Assembly: GCA_937906975.1 (NCBI GenBank)
Contig: CALCUN010000187.1
Span: 1-12,971 of the forward strand
DNA from: an uncultured Bacteroidales bacterium
GTDB lineage: Bacteria > Bacteroidota > Bacteroidia > Bacteroidales > P3
Direction: 5' to 3'
DNA length: 12,971 nt
The notes under the pieces were generated by a model. That model saw only the letters and a list, made by a program, of their open reading frames with translations, was not told the DNA's origin and made no database searches. Below are positions 6,848 through 12,971 of the stretch, in pieces (the stretch's first letter is position 1; the number at the start of each line of letters is the position of its first letter). The position numbers and the translations under genes were made by a program.

Positions 6848-9088
6848 TTATTCGCCTTTATTTCCTGCCATTATTAGAACAACATTACCTGACTTTCGTT
6901 GTAATAATCCATCTCCGTCTTTGTAGAATAAATCATAAATATACATGCCGTTTGGTGCGTAGTCTCCGTTTTTCAATTTACCATCCCACGCTCTTCTTTC
7001 TTTGTCTGTGGTAAAGATTTTATCGCCATTGCGTGAGTAGATTGTAAATTCAAATTCTGTTTCTGTTGAGAAAAATGGTGTAAAGTAAGCATTAACATCG
7101 TCTGTGCCTGGGGTAAGGGCTGTAGGTATCCATATTGAAAATTCTGGCACTACTTGCACTGTACCGTATGCAGTATCTGGACAATTTGCTTGGTTATATG
7201 CTATGAGTCTTACTTGATATGTTGCTGTATCATCGGAAGAATAGACTACAACGCCTGAGGCTTGTGTTGAGTAATCGCCATTGCCAAAGTCCCATTCACG
7301 TGAGAATGAGCCTTGTGTGCGGTCTTCAAATCTGATTTGTGTGTTTAGTACACTTGTTCTTGTTGGGGTTAGATATAATTGTGCGTCTATGGCTGGTACT
7401 ACTACTACGTTTACTGTGTCGCTCGCAATGCAGCCATTTTCATCTACAATTGTTACGCGGTATGTACTGCTCGCTGTTGGTTGGGCTTGTGGGTTTCTTT
7501 GGGTGTTATTGTTTTGTAGTAGGTCATCTGCTGCTGACGAGGTCCATGTATATTGTACTGCTTCTGTGGAGCTGAGATTTACTACTTCGCCTTCGCAAAT
7601 AAATTGTTTATCCACGCTTGCTGTTACTGTGGCGCCTTGTACTGCAAAGGTTACTGAGTCTCGTATTTCTCTTTCGCATCCGTCTGTCGCTGTTATATAG
7701 ACTGTCATTGGTTGGGTTACGCCTATGGTGTTGGTTGCTTGGTTTGGTGTTACGCCTGCTGACCATTGATAAGTTACATCACCTATTCCTCCAGATACGT
7801 TTATCTCTACATTTTCGTTTTTCGGCAATTCGTTTTCACAATAGATAACATCTTCGCTTATTGTGTAGGTAAAGGATTCTGGAGTAGTGATATTGATTAG
7901 GATTGTATCGATTTGAGCGCAATCATTTATGTATTCTGTAGCAATTCCTAAGTTAAGCGCTTCACCAGGTACGTCATCTACGTGGTTTTTGAACTTAATA
8001 ATTATAGAAGCTGTGGTATCTCCTTCTGTAAAAGTAAGGGTTCTTCCTGCTGGATTACCATTTAAGTCTAATAACTCAAAGTCTTCTCCTTCTACTGCTG
8101 TACCAAAGAATGTCAATGTACGTTGTTCGTTCTCTGTTGCAGGTCGATTTATTTTTAATGTGATTGTATCAGAATCGCAACCCTTCACATAAGATGTTCC
8201 TTCACCCGTTGCAGGTGCCATAGGATTAAGAGAAAATTCATCTACTTTAAAAGAACCAGCTCCTAAGAACACGCATGAATTATAAGCACCATCTCCAACA
8301 TCACAAATTGCAAGTTCTAATTTATATTTGTAACAAGGTACAACATAAACCTCCTCAGTTGAAAGCACAACTGTGTAAGCATTCATTTTACAGTTATTGT
8401 TTGTATTAGTAATATGATAAACTGAGTTTGCGTCATGACAACCTCTTGGATCGTGAACGGTGTTAATTGTAACAGGGTCACCAGAGCCTGGAATAATTGC
8501 TATGTTTCTATATTGATAAGGAATACCTTCATCAACAGGATTACCGTTTTCATCGTATGGTCCAGAGATAAAGAATCCGAAAATGTCGTTAAATGAAGAG
8601 TGAACAAAATCTGGATATTCCTCAGATGCGAAAACATAATCAAAAGAAACGTATTCACCAGATGAAACGAAGTCAAAAGTAAGCACCGCAACGTCATTCA
8701 TTGACTGATTTGCATTACCTTGATCATTTAACGTATTTCTTAAAGGAACAGATCTATCATTTCCTGCATAAGATGGAGAAGCTGTTGAACTTTGTGTGCC
8801 ATTAGAGTTTCCAGCTGCTGCATCCTCGTAATTACCTGTTACCATTACTATACCAGAGGCAAGACCTACATTAGGCGTTGTCGTAGTTTGATTTGAAAAA
8901 TAGCCAATTGAATTACTACTTATAGTTGTTTGATTATTATACTTAACATTGCTAATCTCAATCCCCCCTCCTAAGAAGTGTGTTTCTAAAAAATCTTTTA
9001 CATTTTGACCATTTGCAGAAGTTACACTAATTTGCGAAAACCCCATAAATGGAATCACTACCATCAATAAAAATAATATTTTTTTCAT
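6848..9088 (-). CDS. Secreted choice-of-anchor L / PKD protein with T9SS type B C-terminal domain
   Basis: This is probably an extracellular or surface adhesin-like protein exported by Sec and then the type IX secretion system. The 746 residues begin with a signal peptide (MKKILFLLMVVIPFMGFSQ, cut near 19). A choice-of-anchor L domain follows (about 20-290; key block FDYVFASEEYPDF...FNDIFGFFISGP). Then come a Calx-beta-like segment (about 300-400; LTFFGTAVEGEDFELL), Ig-like repeats with conserved cysteines, and a PKD domain (WDFGNGDYST). The last 90 or so residues match the gliding motility-associated C-terminal family (WIPTALTPGTDDVNAYF, YSRNGDKIF, WDGKLKNGDYAPNGMYIYDL). Base use shifts along the gene: the C-terminal half has more C-ending codons than the N-terminal half. 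Its ligand is unknown. Confidence 0.9.
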   Translation of the reverse strand: MKKILFLLMVVIPFMGFSQISVTSANGQNVKDFLETHFLGGGIEISNVKYNNQTTISSNSIGYFSNQTTTTPNVGLASGIVMVTGNYEDAAAGNSNGTQSSTASPSYAGNDRSVPLRNTLNDQGNANQSMNDVAVLTFDFVSSGEYVSFDYVFASEEYPDFVHSSFNDIFGFFISGPYDENGNPVDEGIPYQYRNIAIIPGSGDPVTINTVHDPRGCHDANSVYHITNTNNNCKMNAYTVVLSTEEVYVVPCYKYKLELAICDVGDGAYNSCVFLGAGSFKVDEFSLNPMAPATGEGTSYVKGCDSDTITLKINRPATENEQRTLTFFGTAVEGEDFELLDLNGNPAGRTLTFTEGDTTASIIIKFKNHVDDVPGEALNLGIATEYINDCAQIDTILINITTPESFTYTISEDVIYCENELPKNENVEINVSGGIGDVTYQWSAGVTPNQATNTIGVTQPMTVYITATDGCEREIRDSVTFAVQGATVTASVDKQFICEGEVVNLSSTEAVQYTWTSSAADDLLQNNNTQRNPQAQPTASSTYRVTIVDENGCIASDTVNVVVVPAIDAQLYLTPTRTSVLNTQIRFEDRTQGSFSREWDFGNGDYSTQASGVVVYSSDDTATYQVRLIAYNQANCPDTAYGTVQVVPEFSIWIPTALTPGTDDVNAYFTPFFSTETEFEFTIYSRNGDKIFTTDKERRAWDGKLKNGDYAPNGMYIYDLFYKDGDGLLQRKSGNVVLIMAGNKGE

Positions 9089-9114
9089 ATCACTATTTTT
9101 TTTATTTAAGAGTA

Positions 9115-9122
9115 CAAAAATA
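9115..9122 (-). promoter_or_regulatory. -7 element candidate for the secreted protein-birA unit
   Basis: The minus strand reads TATTTTTG, matching TAnnTTTG, 26 nt upstream of the ATG at 9088. No good TTTG is seen at the expected -33 distance, so the call rests on the -7 box and position only. Confidence 0.35.
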
Positions 9123-9164
9123 AGACATTTTTTGCAATTCTCTAAATTATAAGATTAAAATTAT

Positions 9165-9172
9165 TATCTTTG
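9165..9172 (+). promoter_or_regulatory. -7 element candidate for gldD
   Basis: TATCTTTG followed by CC lies 14 nt upstream of the gldD ATG, giving a very short leader. No clear -33 TTTG is present at 19-20 nt. Divergent from the minus-strand element at 9115-9122 in a 98-bp shared intergenic region. Confidence 0.5.
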
Positions 9173-9186
9173 CCAAAAAATTATTT

Positions 9187-9780
9187 ATGTATAAGACACT
9201 AAAAATATTCGGTTTGTTGCTTTTATCTGCATTTTTTTTTGCTTGCAGTGAAGAACCTCCTATTCCAAAACCCAAAACCTATCTTTTATTAGAGACATCT
9301 CAACCCCTATATTCTGTTGTTGATGAAAAAGATTTCCCTTTCACCTTTGAAATGCCCGATTATGGTAAAATCGTAAGGGTAAACACTGATAAAAAAGACA
9401 ATAAGTGGTTTAATATAATTTTTGACAAATACGGATTTGAGGCAAACGTTAGTTACATTCCTCTAAATACAGACACATCGTTAGCATATATGATAAACGA
9501 TTGCTATACCTTTTTAGATAGACACAAAAAGTTTTCATCAGGAATTGTAGAGCGCGAATACGCAAATGAAAAAGAGAATATTTACGGAACAATCTTTGAA
9601 ATAAAAGGTAGTGAAGTCGTATCGCCTTATCAATTCTATGTAACCGATACTGCAAATCACTTTCTTCGTTTGGCGCTTCATTGCAAAACCGCACCAAACA
9701 ACGATTCTCTTACTACATATATCGAAAGAATCAAAACCGACCTTAATTATATGATAACAACTCTAAGGTGGCGAAAATAA
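9187..9780 (+). CDS. gldD: Gliding motility lipoprotein GldD
   Basis: GldD is a lipoprotein required for gliding in flavobacteria and linked with the type IX secretion apparatus; its precise role is unsettled. The 197 residues start with a lipoprotein signal (MYKTLKIFGLLLLSAFFFAC) with cysteine 20 as the lipidation site. Family-like features are PKPKTYLLLE, FTFEMPDYGKIV, a W..I.F..Y pattern, YGTIFEIKGSEVVSPYQFYVTDTANHFLRLALHC, and a C-terminal helix ending IKTDLNYMITTLRWRK, close to the usual GldD ending. It is divergent from a gene for a T9SS type B cargo-like protein and ends 17 nt before a strong bidirectional terminator. The usual gldB/gldC neighbours are not in the window. Confidence 0.88.
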   Translation: MYKTLKIFGLLLLSAFFFACSEEPPIPKPKTYLLLETSQPLYSVVDEKDFPFTFEMPDYGKIVRVNTDKKDNKWFNIIFDKYGFEANVSYIPLNTDTSLAYMINDCYTFLDRHKKFSSGIVEREYANEKENIYGTIFEIKGSEVVSPYQFYVTDTANHFLRLALHCKTAPNNDSLTTYIERIKTDLNYMITTLRWRK

Positions 9781-9854
9781 AGTCTAAGGAAAAATAAAAT
9801 AACTCTTAGGATTAGTAAAATTTTCCTAAGAGTTATTTTTTTAAAGCTAAGAGA
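9780..9854. repeat. CTAAG-type palindromic repeat, copy 2
   Basis: It begins with AAGTCTAAGGA (9780-9790), as in copies 1 and 3, just after the gldD stop. It then contains the strong terminator hairpin and ends with AGCTAAGAGA (9845-9854), whose exact reverse complement occurs at 12903-12912. Confidence 0.55.
9798..9842. terminator. Bidirectional intrinsic terminator between gldD and the DUF5606 gene
   Basis: A perfect 14-bp stem (9798-9811 with 9824-9837) with a 12-nt loop is followed on the plus strand by a T-run to 9842 and on the minus strand by an AT-rich, T-dominated stretch. It lies between two convergent genes that end at 9780 (+) and 9857 (-), so it can serve both. Confidence 0.85.
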
Positions 9855-9856
9855 TA

Positions 9857-10255
9857 TTATTCTTCTTCTGTTTCTAAGTCTATAAGTTGTTTAGAATTTA
9901 AAAGGTTATACCAAGAAAATAGTTTTCTCATATCAGAAACGTAAACTCTTTCTTCGTCAAAATTTGGTAATACCTCTTTCATGTATGCGATTATTTCGCT
10001 TTCAGGTGCTTTATGACTGATACATTCTCCTCCGTTTTCTTTTCTGTAAATTGCTTGCAAAGCTTCTTGAAGCGAAATGTCATCATCTATTGTGAAAATG
10101 CTAATATCTGCCAATGAAGATATTTTTTCGTTTGAGAATGCTGGGTAACGTTTAGAGTCTATTAAAGATTCTACCAACGCTCCTGTCTTTGTTTGAGATA
10201 TTAACTTGAATAATCCCGGTTTTCCCGAAATTGATAGAATTGTACTTAAATCCAT
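9857..10255 (-). CDS. DUF5606-family protein
   Basis: A 132-residue protein of a family seen in Bacteroidota and without a known biochemical role. The N-terminal ILSISGKPGLFKLISQTKTGALVESL resembles a small SH3-like or KOW-like beta module. The C-terminal half (EIIAYMKEVLPNFDEERVYVSDMRKLFSWYNLL) is helical, and the family-typical VLPNFD..RVY and KL.SWYN blocks are clear. There is no signal peptide or membrane segment, so it should be cytoplasmic. It starts 23 nt after the S4-domain gene and is probably co-transcribed with it, which may hint at an RNA or translation role; that is inference. Confidence 0.85.
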   Translation of the reverse strand: MDLSTILSISGKPGLFKLISQTKTGALVESLIDSKRYPAFSNEKISSLADISIFTIDDDISLQEALQAIYRKENGGECISHKAPESEIIAYMKEVLPNFDEERVYVSDMRKLFSWYNLLNSKQLIDLETEEE

Positions 10256-10278
10256 TTTAATTTTCTGTTTTAGTTATA

Positions 10279-10488
10279 TTATTTAATCTTTATTTCCGTA
10301 TCAAAAACCTTTACTACATCTCCCCTTCTTATCTTTGCACGCTTGCGACTCTCCAATTCGCCATTCAAACTCACCAATCCATCAACCACCATACGCTGAG
10401 CCTCTGCTCCATTATAAGAAACGCCAACTGCTTTCAATAATTGTATTAACGTAATAAAATCTTCTCCTTCTCTTAATTCGAATTCCAT
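10279..10488 (-). CDS. Small S4-domain RNA-binding protein (YbcJ/RlbA-like)
   Basis: The 69-residue protein is almost entirely one S4 RNA-binding domain: LIQLLKAVGVSYNGAEAQRMVVDGLVSLNGELESRKRAKIRRGDVVKVF. YbcJ-type proteins bind RNA and have been linked with ribosome assembly, but the role here is inferred. The start is taken at ATG 10488 (MEFELREGEDF). The frame is open upstream to an ATG at 10551, but that stretch overlaps the TATATTTG promoter box and the upstream gene's terminator T-tract, so it is non-coding. It is the first gene of a two-gene operon with the DUF5606 gene. Confidence 0.88.
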   Translation of the reverse strand: MEFELREGEDFITLIQLLKAVGVSYNGAEAQRMVVDGLVSLNGELESRKRAKIRRGDVVKVFDTEIKIK

Positions 10489-10509
10489 ATTTTCTTTTTT
10501 TAGAGTTTG

Positions 10510-10537
10510 CAAATATACAATAATATAAAAAAACAAA
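10510..10537 (-). promoter_or_regulatory. Promoter of the S4-domain/DUF5606 operon
   Basis: The minus strand has TATATTTG (10510-10517) followed by CAAAC, 21 nt upstream of the ATG. A TTTG (10534-10537) lies 16 nt upstream, shorter than the usual 19, and falls at the start of the T-tract of the transporter's terminator. The -7 box is convincing; the -33 box is weaker. Confidence 0.6.
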
Positions 10538-10570
10538 AGGCGTTGAATCATAAAAAATTCAACGCCCTTT
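10525..10570 (-). terminator. Intrinsic terminator of the POT transporter gene
   Basis: A stem of 10 perfect pairs (10539-10548 with 10557-10566, GGCGTTGAAT/ATTCAACGCC), extendable by AAA/TTT past one bulged base, is followed on the minus strand by a T-run broken by one G (down to 10525). It lies 20 nt beyond the transporter stop codon. Confidence 0.9.
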
Positions 10571-10589
10571 GAAAATTTTTATTCAGATA

Positions 10590-12140
10590 TTATTTAGCAA
10601 CTCTTTCAAGCCACTTAACCATACCAAACATTACTGCCATAGATATTAAGCATATCACTACGAAAACTGTCCAGCATAACCACAAAGGTATAGCATTGTA
10701 CATCATAGAGCCTAAGAATAAGAATGCGTTACCAACTGCTGTTGCTCCTAACCACAATCCTTGGCATAAACCTAACATGTGTTTAGGTGCTACTTTAGAT
10801 ACGAATGATAATCCAAGTGGAGAGATGAATAACTCTGCAACAGTTAAGAAGAAATATGTTACAAAGAATACCCAAACTCCAGCTCTTGAAGCTTCTTGTT
10901 CTGCAACAGGCAATGCAAGATAATCAGTTGCTGATGGATAACCCTTAATGTAAGAGAATATAGCAAGGAATATGTAAGCCAAAGCTGCTAATCCCATACC
11001 GATTGCAATCTTACGAGGTGTAGAAACTGCTTTTCCTTTTCTTGCTAACATAGCAAAGAATCCCATAATAACAGGAGTCAATACGATAACGAAGAATGGA
11101 TTGATTGCTTGTAAGAATTCAGGAGCTACAGTAGATGTATCCATAAAGTCTCTTGCGAATAATGAGAATGAAGCACCATTTTGGTGGAATGAGAACCAGA
11201 AGAATATTGCAATTCCTAATACTGCGAACAACGCATATAGTCTTTGCTTGATTTCTTTAGCCATTGCAAGTTTTTCTTCTGCAGTATAACCAACAGATTC
11301 TGTTGCTGCTTTTTTAGCAGGTGAAGGAAGTCCTTTCTTTGTGCAAAGGAATATTGTTAATGAAATAAGCATTGCTGCTACTGATGCAATGAAAGAGAAG
11401 TGAACTCCTTGATTGAATATTTCCAAGTATGCAGTTGGTTCAAATGCTGTACCTGCTTCAACAACTGCACTTGCAGATAATTCATTATAGTTTGTAAGTT
11501 TATCTCCTGCTAATGTACCATTTAATTGTTCGTGGCAAAGAGCTGGAAGTTTAGCGTTATAAATAAATCCATTAACTTTTAACCACCAAGATCTGATTAG
11601 CGGTGCTACGAAAGGAGCTATTAAACCTCCTACGTTAATGAATACATAGAATATTTGGAAACCAGAGTCTCTTTTATCTTTTGCAAGTTTAAGAGCTTCT
11701 TCTCCTTTTTTAGCTTCTTCTGCTTCAAAGTTATCGTACAATTGACCTACGATTGCTTGTAAGTTTCCTTTGAATAAACCATTACCAAAGGCAATCATTA
11801 ACAACGCAAAGCAAGTTAATGGTAATAACCATGATTGATTTGCATCTGTTGCTGTGATTGGAATTGCAAGCAAGATGTATCCTGTTGCCATTGTTACCAA
11901 ACCAGCTTGGATTGTTCCTTTGTAGTTTTGTGTTTTGTCAGCAATAATACCCCCAACTAAACTAAGGATATATATTCCGCAATAAAAGCAAGAATAAATG
12001 ATTGCTGAAGTCGCATCACTCAAACCAAATTTTGAGCAAAGGAACAACACTAATACGGCATTCATAATATAGTAACCGAATCTCTCGCCCATATTACTTA
12101 GGGCTGCCGAAATAAGCCCTTTTGGGTGTCCTTTAAACAT
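10590..12140 (-). CDS. POT/PTR2-family peptide transporter (MFS)
   Basis: A polytopic inner-membrane protein of 516 residues that probably imports di- or tripeptides with protons. Hydrophobic segments are distributed along the whole chain. Family marks are HPKGL...GERFGYY (5-24), GGIIADKTQNYKG (63-75, MFS loop motif), NGLFKGNLQAIVGQLYD (120-136, with the conserved lysine 124), FYVFINVGGLIAPFVAPLI (164-182, PTR2 signature region) and near the C-terminus VAELFISPLGLSFVSKVAP. The family ExxER motif of helix 1 is altered to NxGER (residues 16-20), losing the first glutamate. A charged loop (about 137-160) and a long soluble or periplasmic insert (about 185-245) are visible. It is a single-gene unit with its own promoter and terminator. 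Substrate is inferred. Confidence 0.88.
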   Translation of the reverse strand: MFKGHPKGLISAALSNMGERFGYYIMNAVLVLFLCSKFGLSDATSAIIYSCFYCGIYILSLVGGIIADKTQNYKGTIQAGLVTMATGYILLAIPITATDANQSWLLPLTCFALLMIAFGNGLFKGNLQAIVGQLYDNFEAEEAKKGEEALKLAKDKRDSGFQIFYVFINVGGLIAPFVAPLIRSWWLKVNGFIYNAKLPALCHEQLNGTLAGDKLTNYNELSASAVVEAGTAFEPTAYLEIFNQGVHFSFIASVAAMLISLTIFLCTKKGLPSPAKKAATESVGYTAEEKLAMAKEIKQRLYALFAVLGIAIFFWFSFHQNGASFSLFARDFMDTSTVAPEFLQAINPFFVIVLTPVIMGFFAMLARKGKAVSTPRKIAIGMGLAALAYIFLAIFSYIKGYPSATDYLALPVAEQEASRAGVWVFFVTYFFLTVAELFISPLGLSFVSKVAPKHMLGLCQGLWLGATAVGNAFLFLGSMMYNAIPLWLCWTVFVVICLISMAVMFGMVKWLERVAK

Positions 12141-12192
12141 CGCTTTTTTCTTTTTTGTTATTAATTATTACTATTTTCTACTTTTTAGCGTG

Positions 12193-12223
12193 CAAATATA
12201 CAACTACTTCTTGAATTTCCAAA
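12193..12223 (-). promoter_or_regulatory. Promoter of the POT transporter gene
   Basis: The minus strand shows TTTG (12220-12223), exactly 19 nt, then TATATTTG (12193-12200) followed by CA. This is a full match to the Bacteroidota consensus. It gives a leader of about 45 nt before the ATG at 12140. Confidence 0.8.
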
Positions 12224-12255
12224 ACCATTTTATAGTTTTAACCACATAAAAAGTG

Positions 12256-12263
12256 TATCTTTG
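12256..12263 (+). promoter_or_regulatory. -7 element candidate for ruvC
   Basis: TATCTTTG lies 28 nt upstream of the ruvC ATG and matches TAnnTTTG. The upstream -33 region is T-rich but has no exact TTTG at 19-20 nt. It is divergent from the transporter promoter. Confidence 0.5.
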
Positions 12264-12291
12264 TAAAAATTTTCAATGTAAAAATTAAGGT

Positions 12292-12867
12292 ATGGAAAGA
12301 GTTATTCTTGGAATTGACCCTGGTACTAATATTTTAGGCTACTCTGTTATTGAGCAATATGGTAAACAAAGCAAATTGCTTAAAATGGACGTGTTGGTGC
12401 TTGGAACGAAGGATGATTTAAGTACGAAAATGAAAATTCTTTTTGATAAGATTAGTGAAATTATCGATATTTTCAAACCTGATATATTGGCTATTGAGGC
12501 TCCTTTCTTTGGAAAAAATGTGCAATCTATGTTAAAACTTGGTAGGGCTCAGGGAATTTGTATTGCGGCGGCGTTTTCGCGTAGTATTCCTTTTGTTGAG
12601 TATTCTCCTCGAAAGGTTAAGCAGTCTATTACGGGCAATGGGGCAGCTTCAAAGGAGCAAGTGGCTAATATGTTGCAGAGAATGTTTAATTTTGAAAGCA
12701 TTCCTTCTCATCTTGACGCAACTGATGCTTTGGCTGTGGCGGTTTGTCATAGCTATCAAAAGGAAGAATTAAGCGAAGTTAAGACTTCTGCTAAGAAATC
12801 TTCAACTAAGAAAACGTCTTGGGCGAGCTTCGTAAGTCAAAATCCAGATAGGGTAAAAAAAGTCTAA
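12292..12867 (+). CDS. ruvC: Crossover junction endodeoxyribonuclease RuvC
   Basis: RuvC resolves Holliday junctions made during recombination, acting with the RuvAB branch-migration motor. The 191 residues show the RNase H-like fold motifs: GIDPGT with D9, LAIEAPFFGKN with E69, and SHLDATDALAVAVCH with D142 and D145. These match the four acidic catalytic residues of E. coli RuvC (D7, E66, D138, D141). A basic, serine/lysine-rich tail of about 30 residues (EVKTSAKKSSTKKTSW...RVKKV) extends beyond the catalytic core. The stop codon TAA is part of the AAGTCTAAGGA repeat string. It is alone on the plus strand here, with no ruvA or ruvB in view. Confidence 0.95.
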   Translation: MERVILGIDPGTNILGYSVIEQYGKQSKLLKMDVLVLGTKDDLSTKMKILFDKISEIIDIFKPDILAIEAPFFGKNVQSMLKLGRAQGICIAAAFSRSIPFVEYSPRKVKQSITGNGAASKEQVANMLQRMFNFESIPSHLDATDALAVAVCHSYQKEELSEVKTSAKKSSTKKTSWASFVSQNPDRVKKV

Positions 12868-12921
12868 GGATTAATATTTTTTTTCTTAGCTTTAGAAAAT
12901 TTTCTCTTAGCTTTAGAAAAT
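12859..12921. repeat. CTAAG-type repeat, copy 3, with a 17-bp direct repeat
   Basis: AAGTCTAAGGA (12859-12869) overlaps the ruvC stop codon. Downstream, TCTTAGCTTTAGAAAAT occurs twice (12884-12900 and 12905-12921, 21-bp period), and AGAAAATTTTCT (12894-12905) is a perfect 12-bp palindrome. TCTCTTAGCT (12903-12912) is the reverse complement of 9845-9854 in copy 2. Confidence 0.6.
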
Positions 12922-12971
12922 GTAATGACCCCAAAAGTTTGGACAAAAAAACGAAAGGGGAACAATGTATA
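12921..12971 (+). mobile_element. Probable left end of an IS3-family (IS150-like) insertion sequence
   Basis: The sequence TGTAATGACCCCAAAAG, followed by TTTGGACAAAA, resembles the terminal inverted repeats of IS150-group IS3 elements, which commonly begin TGTA-TGACCCC...GTTGGACA. An AAAGGGG-containing stretch and an ATG (12965-12967) follow at about the distance at which orfA starts in such elements. Only 51 bp are inside the window and no transposase coding is visible, so this rests on recall of terminal sequences. Confidence 0.5.

Noticed and set aside
7281..7848. Several plus-strand open frames within the adhesin gene
   Set aside because: They lie opposite a protein with clear domains; the hydrophobic leucine/valine-rich translations come from the complement of Thr/Asn/Gln-rich coding.
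10489..10551. N-terminal 21-codon extension of the S4-domain protein
   Set aside because: It overlaps the TATATTTG promoter and terminator T-tract, and S4 homology starts after the ATG at 10488.
12884..12921. Start of a CRISPR array
   Set aside because: Only two 17-bp units separated by 4 bp; there are no spacers of normal length and no cas genes.

Overview
The window looks like an AT-rich member of the Bacteroidota, most likely Bacteroidales-like. The evidence is the rpoB, EF-Tu and ribosomal protein sequences, a GldD lipoprotein, a secreted protein with a gliding/type IX (T9SS type B) C-terminal domain, a DUF5606-type protein, and repeated Bacteroidota promoters (-33 TTTG, about 19-20 nt, -7 TAnnTTTG). 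No Shine-Dalgarno pattern stands out. The rank below phylum is inference.

Positions 1-5850, all on the minus strand, hold the classic translation/transcription gene string. Read 5' to 3' it is: tandem promoters, tRNA-Thr(UGU), tRNA-Tyr(GUA), tRNA-Gly(UCC), tRNA-Thr(GGU), tuf, tRNA-Trp(CCA), secE, nusG, rplK, rplA, rplJ, rplL, and the 5' part of rpoB, which runs off the window at position 1. The Thr-Tyr-Gly-Thr-tuf order matches the E. coli thrU-tyrU-glyT-thrT-tufB cluster. Hairpins without U-tracts lie between tRNA-Gly and tRNA-Thr, between tuf and tRNA-Trp, and between rplL and rpoB. They are better candidates for RNA processing or attenuation than for full termination. rpoB appears to start at TTG.

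Positions 5677-6095 are a gene-free, very AT-rich control region. It has two promoters for the tRNA-tuf operon, a direct repeat with a 21-bp period upstream of them, and CTAAG-containing hairpins beyond the 3' end of birA.

Positions 6096-9780 concern surface and export functions plus biotin ligation. A large secreted choice-of-anchor L / PKD / T9SS type B protein is followed after 2 nt by a monofunctional biotin protein ligase. The gliding lipoprotein gene gldD diverges from them. Positions 9781-10551 hold a strong bidirectional terminator and a small S4 RNA-binding protein plus DUF5606 operon. Positions 10525-12230 hold a POT-family peptide transporter with its own promoter and terminator. 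ruvC follows on the plus strand, and the window ends in what looks like the left terminus of an IS3-family element.

I see no defence island, CRISPR array, phage or obvious new multi-gene system; this is mostly core genome. The best leads are a modular CTAAG repeat family at three transcript ends, the palindromic tandem promoters of the tRNA-tuf operon, the TTG start of rpoB, the altered biotinyl-AMP loop of BirA and the altered ExxER motif of the POT transporter.
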